Source of the DNA: Capsaspora owczarzaki ATCC 30864
Lineage: Eukaryota > Opisthokonta > Filasterea
Reading direction: 5' to 3'
Length of the DNA: 64,000 nt
Assembly (NCBI RefSeq): GCF_000151315.2
Contig: NW_011887301.1
Span: 124,001-188,000, forward strand
Numbering within the stretch: position 1 is the first letter of the stretch; each line of letters begins with the position of its first letter. Under the pieces are notes generated by a model that was not told the DNA's origin, ran no database searches, and saw only the letters and a list, made by a program, of their open reading frames with translations. Below are positions 1 through 10,206 of the stretch, one piece after another. The position numbers and the translations under genes are program-made.

Positions 1-1032
1 TCGGTCGGGTCGCGGGGAGTAAGTCCCATAAAGCATTATCACAGTGAACGCAGATTGAACGCAGCAGGGAATGGACATCAGTGGGGGGGGGGATTTGAGG
101 TGGAGGCTTACCTGACATTGCTGCTGAAGAGGAAGAGGAAGAGGAAGAAGAGTGCTTGGTGCGAATCTGGAAAATGTATCAAGAAGAAATAGAGAGTGAT
201 GATCAGAACATCAGAACATCAGAATGATCTGAGAAAATGGGGGGAACTTGAATGAGAAGTGAAATAGTGAAGAAAGAGTAAGAAAAACGGCAAAGGGAAA
301 AAGGTAGCGCGCCGCCGCTGAAATAGTGAGAAAAGAGTATCGAAAAATAACCACTTAAAATCCACCGACGGAACCGACACACCAATCCATCCCCTTTCGC
401 ACACAGCCGTCGCCAGGCAGTCCGACGATTGCGTAGCCAGCGCAGTCGAGTCAAACCAACTCTACAAAGCGCAAGGAATGCTACGATTGCGCAAACGGGA
501 CAGGGGAGCGTTCGTTCTCAGTGATTGAGTGGAGGGGGTTGAAGTGCGTTTGTGTTACGGGAGCGATGCTGGCGACGAGGCAGGCGCGTGCAGCGGAGGG
601 CGCAGAGGCAGATGACAATCGAGCAACGGAGGCAGCGACGGAAGCAGCAGCGGAGGCAGCGGAAGTGGCGGAGGTCGCCGTGGCGCGGAGTGAGGCGAGC
701 ATTGGAGGGAAGGGGGAAAGTACGACTGGTCCTGTCTTAGGAAGTGAGGTAAAAGTGAGATGATAGGATGAATCAACAAACAAACGAACAAGCAACCAAA
801 CGCGATGGGGGAAGGGGAACACAGGGAACGGAAGCGTGGAAACGCCGCTGAAATTGTGATGACCTTTTTATTTGGATCTGAAACTTGAAAAATCTCAGAC
901 CAACGACCGGTACCAACGCTCCAAAGTCACTCGAAATTGAAGTTCATGCTTGTATTCGGATTTTGGGGAGTGTTTGTGGCTGGAGTCGGCGCTTAGTCTC
1001 CATTTTTGGTCTGGGTGTGAACATTGACAGCG
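1..1032. other. Left-edge stretch without a supported gene
   Basis: No open frame here looks like a real protein. The Ala/Glu-rich frames around 480-820 come from a GC-rich, GCA/GAG-repetitive stretch and exist on both strands. On the minus strand an ATG at 115-117 is followed at once by a GTAAGC donor-like sequence, so a gene running off the left edge could start here, but only two codons would be visible. Confidence 0.5.
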
Positions 1033-1836
1033 ATGGTTCAGGGCAAGGTCAAGACGACGGCGTCGGGCGGCATCACCAAGGCCAAGAACCGCCCAGTCAA
1101 GGCAGTCATGAAGAAGGGTGGTACGTGAGCACGATGAGCACGCAGCCATTGGTGAAGGAGGCACTTGAGGGCTCTTGAATGCTGAATGGCGGGAGAGTGG
1201 GACATGTGGGAAGGTCGTCCACCCCGAACGCTGTCGCTGCTCCGGTCGACGCTGGAGGAGCAATGAGCAGAGTGATGGGGCAACAGTGATTTGTCCTGGA
1301 TGTGGCTGCTCGTCGAGCAGAGTGGTCGCCGCGGGTCGAGGTTGCTTTCCCGGTTCACTCACACATGGAACGCCCGGCCGACGTAGCTCACCAAAAGTCC
1401 AACGGGATGCTCACTCAATATGCATTGAATGATTTGCATGTGTGTGTTTTTGACTTTGTCTGCTTTGTTTGTTTGTTTGGTGCTGGCAGCACGGAACATT
1501 CCCCCAAAGAAGACAACGTTGGTCCAATTGCAGACAATGAAGAAGGTAATCCTGGCTTGTTCAGTCACTGCGTCTTCAAGTTCGTCATCCGACGGAATAC
1601 ACAATGTAGATGCAATTGTTTGACCTCTTTTTGCATTGGGTTGGCAGAAACTGGAGAGCGGCATCAAGCACAATATTGAGCAGACAATGATCCACCGCGC
1701 TGCAACACAGTCCGGTCACCTCAGTCTCGTCAAGCGCGAGGCCGGATTCAAGCTGCCCGCAAAGAAGGACAAGGCTGCCGCTGCCGCACAAAACAAGACA
1801 GCCGCGGCCGCAGCATTGCACCCCGCCTCAAAATAG
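1033..1836 (+). CDS. UPF0390 family protein (C19orf53-like)
   Basis: Three exons (1033-1120, 1490-1545, 1648-1836) join in phase into a 110-residue, strongly basic protein. The start is the ATG in MVQGKVKT. The block KLESGIKHNIEQTMI followed by a Lys/Ala-rich tail matches human C19orf53 (Leydig cell tumor 10 kDa protein homolog), which begins MAQGQRK and carries a comparable KLKK...GIRKKIEHD block. The family is small, basic and probably nucleolar; its molecular role is unclear. Introns carry GTACGT and GTAATC donors and end in CAG. It converges with the dCTP pyrophosphatase gene downstream. The exon structure is read from the sequence; the family call rests on recalled similarity. Confidence 0.75.
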
Positions 1837-2092
1837 TCGCCGCTAGTTTTTGTTTTTGTTTTTGTTTTTTTGGTCGGTGAAATGAAACATTTCTGAGCGT
1901 CAAACGAGCACGGATCGTTTAGATCGCCACACTCACGTGCTGTAGAACAGTCAACACAAAATAAGCAAAGGGGAAGTGGAGTCGGAAAGGCGGATGCAGA
2001 AATTTTGGTTGATGGCTTCGCTGAAGAGCCGCGGTCCCTCTATGGAGTATATCAGGGCGATGCATTTGTTCTCTATTCGTGCTGCCCTTTGG

Positions 2093-2964
2093 CTACAAGT
2101 CAGTGTACTTTTTGGTGCTCCCAAACGACTTGTCGGTTGGGTACTTGCGACCATTTTCAACGATTTTGGCCGCGGCCGCAGCTGGCAAGTCAATGCCGCA
2201 CACGGTTGCCAGACGAATGAGGTAGATGAGGCAGTCACTCAGCTCTTGACCGAGGTGATGGCGATCCTTCTCCGACCAGCCTAAAGCAAGATGCATCATG
2301 GCAAGATCAACGACGAGTTCTTCTTGTTCTCTAACGCGGCACATTTCAGAGCATCGGCTTTACCTGGCAATCCCACTGGGCATTCGCCACGCCACATGAA
2401 AATCTCTGCCAGTTCGCCTACTTCGCCGGTCTGTCGGAAGCAAGGAAGAAACAGCATCAACTACAACGTGTATCTCAAAGCTTGTGTGTCAAGGTCGGCC
2501 AGTTTCAATTTTTGGCCTTACCAGTGCAAGCATGAGATTTCGAGGCTGGTGAAACTGGTCCCAGTCTCGAGCAGTTGTAAATTCGTTGCAACGCCTTTGT
2601 CTGTCACGATGAAATTGTGAAGAGGGATATCGACGCGGGGAGCAAGTCAGCAGTGATCAAGCAATTAGAAGCTCGTTGGTTTTTCCCGCGAAATCTTTCC
2701 CGCCAAAACCGACGAGGCGGTGGGGGTTGCGCTTGCGCTTGATCAAGCAAGCCGCACTCTTTGCCATTGTCGCATGCATTCATCGATCTGTTTGTCTGGC
2801 AACCGACCACTGCCGGGCTGGTGAAACACGTACAGCTCGACGAGCGATGGGCTGTCGGAGAAGTCTGCTTTCGCGGCTGCTGCACTTGAGGCTGGACTGT
2901 CGCTCGCGGATGCCACATTGGCCTGTGGTTGGGATTGCGATGCTTGCGCTGTTGAATCACTCAT
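2093..2964 (-). CDS. DCTPP1: dCTP pyrophosphatase 1-like (all-alpha NTP-PPase, MazG fold)
   Basis: Four exons (2964-2834, 2600-2522, 2430-2364, 2280-2093) join in phase into 154 residues. The protein hydrolyses dCTP and modified dCTP to the monophosphate plus PPi, cleaning the nucleotide pool. The match to human DCTPP1 is strong: RDWDQFHQPRNLMLAL, then GEVGELAEIF with the metal-binding ExxE helix, a W-rich turn, GQELSDCLIYLIRLA with the second acidic helix, and a final KYTDL close to human KYTEL. Residues 1-30 are Ser/Ala-rich and not conserved. The start is the first ATG of exon 1, followed by STAQAS. All key acidic residues are present. Confidence 0.9.
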
Positions 2965-3227
2965 CCTCGACTCGACTCGACGTGAGTGGGGGGGGGAGAA
3001 GGGCGGTGAACAAGTTCCGAAAAACCAAGAGTGCCAACATTGCATTGTTCTAAAGAAGGGGGTGTATAATGATCAAAGAAACGACTTGAAGCACGGCAGC
3101 CCAAATCGAAAGAAAGCAAAATACACAATAACAACAGATGCAGGAGAAAAACCAAAACAGATTCCAAGTGTCAACAGTGCGCGCTACTTTGGTATTCACA
3201 ACTGCAAAAAGCAAAAGGTTGAAAAAA

Positions 3228-4512
3228 TCACTCGGCCTCTTGGCTCTTGCGCACACAGCGTTGAACCTTCTTTCGGAAGGCGTCGCGGTTTTCGCGCCAC
3301 TCCTTGGCAGCGTCAATATTGGCCGGCGACTCGTCGTTCGGGTCGGACAGGATGGAAATAACGCTGAGCAAGATGGTTTCGACCGTGTGGACTGGCAGCC
3401 ATCGCTCGGACGCCTTCTCGTAGCCGTACTTGTCTTCGCCGGGCTCGTGCAGAATTGAGATGCAGACGTCTCCGTTGTGGTGGACTGTCGATCGCAGCAC
3501 AGAGAGTAACAATTTTAGCTCGATGTTGAAATCGACGAAAAAACAAGAACAACCGTGCGCTTACCGTTGGGATGCCATATCTCTGAGATGAAGGTCATCT
3601 TTGGTGGGCGATGCGGGTATTCTCGCGGGAAGATCAGATGGGCCTTGAAGAAGCCGCCCTCACTGCAAAAGTAGAACACGCACACATACGAATGCATTGA
3701 GTTTTTTTTTTCTTCTTTTCTTTTTTTCTTCTTGTTCTTGGCTGGAGCGCGCATTGGCTTACTAGAGCGTGTCTGGAGGACCAATGATCATGACTTCCCA
3801 CTTGAAGATGTCGCTGTCGTCGACGAGGCCGGCAGAGAAGCCCTCGATGGGGTGTCGGTTGAGCTCTGTGGCGGGTGCAAGGACGAGGAGGAGGGAAGGA
3901 GGGAAGCAAGGTGAGTAAAACAGCAACCAAAAGCAAGCCGCAGCCAGAACGCGAGGAACGGGTCAGGGTTAGGGTAAGTGAAATGTGCATGAAAGTGAGT
4001 GAGTAATGGAGCACCAAGGCGAACGAGGCGGCAGAGAGACAGAGAGAGGGAGAGAGAGAGAAGGGCTGCGGGCACACGCGTCCATGGCGCCAAAGCCAAG
4101 CCAAGCCAGACGAACGGACAGACTCCCCGCTCAAGAGGCAAAGTCACAGCGAACGAGACGGACTCTCTCCATGCGAGACAAGAACACCACTCAGAGCAGA
4201 GCGAGTTGAGAACAGCAAGAGAAGAAGAAGACCAAGAAGAAGAAGAAGAAGAAGAAAAAAAAGAACCAAAAAAAAAAAAAAAAAAGCCGCGAATGACAAA
4301 ACCCAGCGCAATGGGAAAGCCACAGCAGAGAAAGGCCAGCAGGAGAAGGAAAAGCGGAGGAGAAGAACAGCTCAGAGTCAGAGTGCCAGAAGTGGGGGGA
4401 GAGAGACAAGGGAGAGAGACACAGAGAGAGACACAGAGAGAGACACAGAGAGAGACAGACCTTGAAGTTGTCGCTGCAAAAGCAAAGCGCCAGTGTCGCT
4501 GCTGCTGCCCAT
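3228..4512 (-). CDS. UBE2G1: Ubiquitin-conjugating enzyme E2 G1-like
   Basis: Four exons (4512-4461, 3865-3763, 3662-3565, 3484-3228) give 169 residues, against 170 in human UBE2G1. It carries ubiquitin on a catalytic cysteine and transfers it with E3 ligases; the G1 class is linked to ERAD and K48 chains. Visible features are the N-terminal helix [15 protein letters not shown], the HPN motif in SEIWHPNG, the catalytic Cys in [18 protein letters not shown] with the acidic-loop insertion typical of the G/R class, and the ending [15 protein letters not shown]. The first intron uses an uncommon GTCTGT donor, but the reading phase and protein match fit only there. The gene is divergent from SLF1, with 243 bp between start codons. 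Confidence 0.95.
4393..4456. repeat. Minisatellite of GAGAGAGACACA-type units
   Basis: About four imperfect 12-bp units of GAGAGACACAGA lie inside the first intron of the UBE2G1 gene, immediately after its donor site on the minus strand. Purine-rich (GAA)n and A-tracts continue upstream in the same intron (about 4215-4285). Confidence 0.8.
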
Positions 4513-4755
4513 GGTTTTACAAAAGTATGGATTGGAGAAGAAATGAGAAGTGAAATCAATGGAACAAAACAAAGACGAGGTGTGAATAGAAACGACAACA
4601 AAGAGAGAAAGCTCGCTGACTTTGGTCTCAGTCTCTTCACTCTGTCTCGCTATCAGTCACTCGCTCACTCTTACTTTTATCATCATCATTATTACTATTA
4701 TTATTATTCTTGTTATTTAACATCTTTGATCCTCTGGTGGATGCACAGCCACAAA
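4513..4755. promoter_or_regulatory. Probable shared promoter between UBE2G1 and SLF1
   Basis: Only 243 bp separate the two divergent start codons. The stretch has a run of TCA/TTA triplets around 4678-4710 (CATCATCATTATTACTATTATT) and no recognisable TATA box. That it drives both genes is inferred from spacing alone. Confidence 0.4.
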
Positions 4756-7700
4756 ATGCGCGTCTTCCAGCTGAGCCAGTTTGACAATGCTCAAGCCAAG
4801 CTCCAGCAGCAAATCCTGAGCCTCGGCGATGCAGAGTGTCTCATCCAGTCGGTGCGCATCTCAGCTTCCACTTTCTTGCTCTTGTTATTGGCTTTAATGT
4901 CATCCTTGGTGCTTGGTGGGGCCACGAAAAGTCGCTTAACTTTTGCTGTGTCGCTTTTGACCCTCAGGCTTTTGATCCGCGCTGCACGCATGTCATTGCC
5001 AACCAGCCGTCGCGCAGTGTCAAGCTTCTGGGTTGCTGCAGCAAAGGTAAATCCCCCAATCGCAAGTCTCACTCCCAACAGCAAGCGCGGCCCTCCCGTT
5101 GTCGCTCCTCCTTCAATCGAGCGCTGCGAACGAAATGGCGGGAAAACTCGAGGTTTTTTTTTTTTTTGTTTCAAACTTTTTTCGCTTTTTTCCATTTTGC
5201 GCTCGCTTCTGCCATTCGGAACCTGGCAGCACCACCCCCCACACACACACACACACACGAACGAAAGCACAAAGTACCTCATGCTGCGACCTGCAGTCCC
5301 CACAGCCCACGCGCGGTGCGGACGCGAGGCGCTTCAAACCAACTCTGCCGTTTTTTTGGCGCCAAAGTTTTTTGATTTTTGACTGTTCTTGGCTCACTCG
5401 TCATCCCTGCTCGGAACACGCGTCTCCCGCAGGTGCCTGGCTCCTCAAACCAACCTATGTTGCTGACAGTCACCGCGCAGGGCAGTGGCTGCCAGAGGCG
5501 CCGTACGAATGGAGCGAATCAGACGCAACAGGTGTGGCATCCATTTGCTGGGTTTTTTTTTTTTTCTTCAGCGCCCAAGCATTTGGAAAGCGTGGCACTC
5601 ATCACACACGACTTTGACTTGACCTCATTAGATAAAGCCGATCGAGAATTGTACGGCAGCGCGCGTCGGTGGAGAATCGCCCGTCAAAGCACGCGAGCTG
5701 GCCCTTTCGACAAGTGGATTGCTCTTATTCCAGAGGATGCGTGTTCTGTCAAGCGTGATTTCCAACAGTAAGACTTGCAGCATGCCGCAGGATGTCGACG
5801 GGAGTGAGGGAGCGGGGGGTGGGGGAAGGCGGCGAAGCGCGACCATCAAAGCAAACGCAAAGATTTAACCCATTGCACAATCTAACCCATCGCACAACGA
5901 ACACCCTGATTCGATACCTTTATCGTGCAGGGTGCTGAAAATCGGAGGAGCTACCATCTTGCCATTGGTCGCAGCCAACATCTCGAAGGTTGCTGACGGC
6001 ACGCGTCAGTTTGCGCTGATTGATGCTCAACAAGAACCATCCGCAATATTGACCCGGCTCTGCGCTCAGCAACGCCTACAGCTCGCTTCAACCAGCTATC
6101 CTGCTGATTTCCTGGTCAAGGTAGGGTTGCATCGAGAATGGCTGGTTTTAGTTGTTTTGGTTTTGCGCTGGCTCACTCAAATGCAAAATCCTCCAGAAGT
6201 CCGCCCCACCCATTGAACAGTACGTGGTCAAGACGGAATCTGGCGGTAGAGCTCAGAGGCCCAATCCTGTGACTGCGTCGCCTTTGCCCTCACCGGCAGC
6301 GCTTCGTCGCGGCATGCAGGCGACTGCCGCGTCTCCTCTCTCCCCTCGTCAGTCGCGCAATGTGGCAATGGCAACAAGCTCCATCGTCCCCGTGGAAGCC
6401 ACCTCCCCGGCCATTCTCGATCGCGTCGACGAGCCCCACACGCACCACGCGGGCATTGCATCCTTTCTTCGGGCCACCTATGATGCAATCCCCGATCCGA
6501 CGACCCTCGGCGAGCTCTTGCTTGCGCTGGCGACAGAGGATAACCGGCCGCCACTCGCATGTGTGCGCGCCCTCTTTTGCAACCTATTTTGGAACTCGCT
6601 TGAGCACTTGTTCTTCCCGACATTGGCTCCAGAAGCGATTCGTTCATCAGCCGCCAAGGAGGTCAATGCACCCTCCTCATACAACCCGCCAGCTGGTCAA
6701 ACATGGGCCGTCCTTCCGCTTCGGACTGCAATCCAGCGCTTTCCATCGATCGCGCAAGGCGTTCTCCAGTCGCTCTTCATGTCAGAAGACGATCGCACAA
6801 AGGCAGACGAAATGGACGACAAACTGAACAAGCACCGCTCGATCGGCGATAAGAGTCAGATTGACCGGCTCTCTCACGAGATGCAAGAGACACGGCAGCG
6901 CATTTTGTCCTCGGATAGGACTCGCGAAAGGCTGTGGCAGAGCTTGCTGGGATTGATGTGGCTGGCGTTTGATCTTCCAGCTGACAGCCCGTATGCCAAA
7001 CAGCTCAATCTGCCCGCAATCCCAACGCAAAGTCTCTCAACAGAGACTCGGGAGCGTGCAGGTGCTGCTCTCGAACTGCTGTGTGACATGCTTATCGTCG
7101 ACCTTGACTTGGCCGATTCTGCACCTTCACCGCGATCGACGCTCTCCTTCCTGAGGGCTCTCGTGCACGGCGACTCTGGCAAGACCATACTGTCGGAACT
7201 CGCCACGCTGGCACGCGCTGTTGCCGAGCGCCCTGGCAACGATTCCAAGTGGAGCTTGTCCGTTCGTGCGGCCAGCGACCAATACCGCCGGCTGCTCTCA
7301 TCGGTTGTTCGATGCTTCTCAAACCAGCCGATTATGCTCAAGTACGCTGCCGAAAAGTTCAGCATCAGCTACATGAATATCCCTCTGCAGGTCGACGCAA
7401 ATTCGCGTCTGCAAGCGCTGCCGCCGCGCGGCACGTTTCACGCAATGCTGGATGAGTCGCTTCGGACAGCTGTTGCCGAGAACGTGCTCATCGCACAATG
7501 CACGCCTTCGTCATCGCTGAAACCGGATTACCAGCGACTACTTCTAACGCCGCTGTCCATTGAAAAACTGGTCGACTTTTATTGCAAGTTGGAGCCGCGG
7601 TTGGACGAACCTGGACCCGCCCACACGCCAGATCTCTTTCAAGAGACTCCAGAGTCGGACCTACCCCGTAAAGCGGTGCGAATGACTCGGGCGCAATCCA

Positions 7701-8707
7701 GCAACCCTGCATCCAACAAGCCAAAAATCGCCATGTTTGTCGAAGACCTTCCGTCTGGATCCTCTTCCACTTTGCGCGTGGCTTCCAATAGGACACTGCG
7801 CGTCCTGAAGCCTATCGACAACCTTCAGCAAGCCCAAAATCCCTCCAAGCCAGTCAATAAGAAGGAAAAGCCAAATCGAGCGGGTGAGACGCGACTCATG
7901 CGCGCTTGCAAGGCTCCGAGTAGGTTCACACTGGAGCACATCCGACAACTTTTGGACGAAGGAGCCGACCCCAATGCGCGCGACAATGCCCAGTGGACTC
8001 CGCTTCACGAAGCGACGCGGTATGGAACAACCGACGTCTGTCGTCTTCTCATTGAGCGAGATGCCGATGTCACCGCTGCGGGCGATGGAGGCGTGACTGC
8101 GCTTCACTATGCATCACACTATCACGGGAATTTGGAACTTGTTGCACTCTTGCTTCAGCACGGCGCCGACCCTCGCGCCAAGGATGCCGACGGCGAATCC
8201 TGCATCGATTGGTGCCAGCACAAGCTGGACGCTGCTTTGAGCACAGACGAGACGAACAAGTGGGCTGCGGTTCTTGCCGAGCTGCAAAATCCTCGCCCTG
8301 TCCTCGCTCACGTAGCTGGAGCCTGCGCTCCCCGCCCACTGCAACTATCCACTGTAGTGCTCTCGTCGAGCGAAGAAACGAAGCCCCAACGCCCAAGCGC
8401 TGCCCCTCAAGTCAAGCGCTCCTTTTCAAAGTCCAACCAGCGAGAGGGCACGGACCATGGCACCACCGCCAACAGTGCCAAATTCAGCCACCTCCAAGCA
8501 CAGGCTGATGATTACGTGGCCTTGTTGATGTATTTGACACTCCAGTTATGCTCTCGGCAGCTAAACGAAAGTGGTGCATTGCTCACGAGTCGGGTTGCAG
8601 AACTCGAAGTCCCGCTTTCTCAAGCATGCGGTGGTCAGCTGGGCGATCGTGCGCGTCTCCAGTTCCTCATTCTCAAGCGTCTCAATGCTGAATTGTCGTC
8701 GGCGTAA
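4756..8707 (+). CDS. SLF1: SLF1-like protein (tandem BRCT plus ankyrin repeats)
   Basis: Six exons (4756-4851, 4968-5046, 5433-5531, 5572-5767, 5931-6120, 6197-8707) join in phase into about 1,056 residues; human SLF1 (ANKRD32) has 1,058. SLF1 links RAD18 to the SMC5/6 complex at stalled forks. Residues 1-95 form a BRCT domain with PRCTHVIANQ and then GAWLLKPTYVADSHRAGQWL and YEW, matching human NCTHLIAER, GKWILTKDYIIHSAKSGRWL and YEW. A second BRCT follows to about residue 215. The middle is helical and resembles the SLF1 central region. Three ankyrin repeats lie near residues 790-890 (for example TPLHEATRYGTTDVCRLLIE). An in-frame ATG at 4741 would add five residues. The call is strong; function in this organism is inferred. 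Confidence 0.88.
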
Positions 8708-8794
8708 CAGTTCGCTTGACAGTCGTGGGGGGGGGCGGGGGTTGTTGCAAATCAAAATCAATCAATGTATATTTTTCTGCGAATGGACAAGCCA

Positions 8795-9414
8795 TCAACG
8801 CCGCAGGCTTGCCGCAGTCGCTGATGGCTCGAACAAGGTAATCATGTGTCCGTCCGGAGTGCGCAGTGAAGCAATCTGCCATACGCAAACACAGAAGCGA
8901 TTTGTAGAGGCGAATGTCGGGTTTGAGCCACAAAGTGCACGCACGATCATAATTCAAAACAAACCACAAAATGGGGGCCCCATACCTTGCCGTATAGCTC
9001 GTGCTTGAGTGGCCCATCTAATATAGCTCCTTTTGCCAGGAGTGCGTAGAGTCGCGTATCGAGCTCGCTGGGTGGCATTGTGAAGGTCAAGATCGGCGAG
9101 TAACCGGTGCATGTGAATACTTCCCTACTCCCATCACCAAACATACAAAATGGGCACAGTGAGAAAAGACAAGTAAGGTCTCGGGAAGTGATAGTGAATA
9201 TTCGTTGCGGCTCGTTCGTTGGTGATGCTCACTGGGTGGCTGTTGTGAGGACGAGCGAGGTCTCGGCGTTGAGCTCGAGCTCGGCGAACGCCTTGTCCGG
9301 CATCGCGGTCGCATCGGACGCAGCAAGGGTGTTGAGCCCAAGGCCGCTCGTGTAGAACTCGGCCGTCTTGGCGACGTCGCGCACGACCATCAGCACGCGT
9401 CGCAGCTGAGCCAT
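8795..9414 (-). CDS. Glyoxalase/bleomycin-resistance (VOC) superfamily protein
   Basis: Three exons (9414-9233, 9127-8986, 8875-8795) give a 134-residue single VOC-module pair. The start reads MAQLRRVLMVVRDVAKTAEF, the usual first strand and helix of the fold, followed by YTSGLGLNTL; the middle has GYSPILTFTM and the end SLRTPDGHMITLFEP, the hallmark last strand with its metal-ligand Glu. Members bind a divalent metal and act as lyases, isomerases or dioxygenases; the substrate cannot be told. The second acceptor was chosen by phase and is the least certain boundary. The gene converges with SLF1 and is divergent from the SAMD9-like gene A. Confidence 0.8.
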
Positions 9415-10206
9415 GAGTGTGATGATGAATATTGCTCAGAATGACACAAGAACAAAAAACAAAGAGACAAAAGACTGAGAATTTCTCAGTAAATCGCAGA
9501 AACACACTTCTCAGAATTTCGAGGAGATTGATTGCAGCGACAGTGAGGTTGACTTTGGTAGACGAGGGAACGATGTTCAAGTGTGAAAAAAAAAAACCCC
9601 AAAAAAGCAAAACCGAGAGTAGACTGCTTCAACTTCCACGTACTTCTCCTCTTGTCGGTTCGCCTTCGCTCCAACTCGATAATACTCGTACTGCTTTGTC
9701 GGTCATTCTGTCAAAGTTTTGAAATTGAGGAGCAAATCCTTTCCCATGCAGTTATGGTCGTCCTCATTTTGTATGGGTTTAGGAGTCTTGTTTTTGTTCT
9801 TTTCAAGATGGAACAAGTAGGTCATCGTCAATTTTCAAACACAGAGCCTTGTTCGACGCGAAGCGTGAGCTTCTGCGCATTCTTCGGCATGTTGAGTTGA
9901 AGCAGTAGGGACCCCACGTATGAGTTTCTGTCGGTTGGGCTGTTTCGACTGTGCAGCTTTTTTTTTTTTTTTTGCTTTTTTTCCTTCCGATCTCGTTTTG
10001 CCGCATGTCCATGCACGGCCGCTGTCGTTCTGGCTGCCCGTATCTTTCTCTGCTTGTGAAGCCGGACTGAGATCGATGGGAATGGTGTCATCGCGGGCTA
10101 TGTGGGAGCAGTAGCAGCCTCTTGGCGGTTTTTTTTTTCTTGACCTCATACGCATTATATGCTCCATGTTCACTTGGTTGATGTCGTGTTGTGTGTGTGT
10201 TGCTAG
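9415..10206. promoter_or_regulatory. Spacer between VOC gene and SAMD9-like gene A, likely with A's 5' exon
   Basis: Gene A has no usable ATG near its N terminus and opens at a CTAG acceptor at 10203-10206, so its first exon should lie in this stretch. No exon could be fixed by eye. A T-tract (about 9959-9974) and a TG-repeat just before the acceptor are present. Confidence 0.4.

Noticed and set aside
115-117. ATG TCA followed by a GTAAGC donor on the minus strand, as a first exon of a gene to the left
   Set aside because: Only two codons are visible and nothing in 1-100 can be tied to it.
481-822. Ala/Ser-rich or Ala/Glu-rich frames on both strands
   Set aside because: They arise from GCA/GAG/CGG repetition and show no conserved motif; frames open on both strands over the same bases.
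3999-4553. Plus-strand Arg/Glu/Lys-rich frame
   Set aside because: It is the antisense of the purine-rich first intron of UBE2G1, which is supported by homology.
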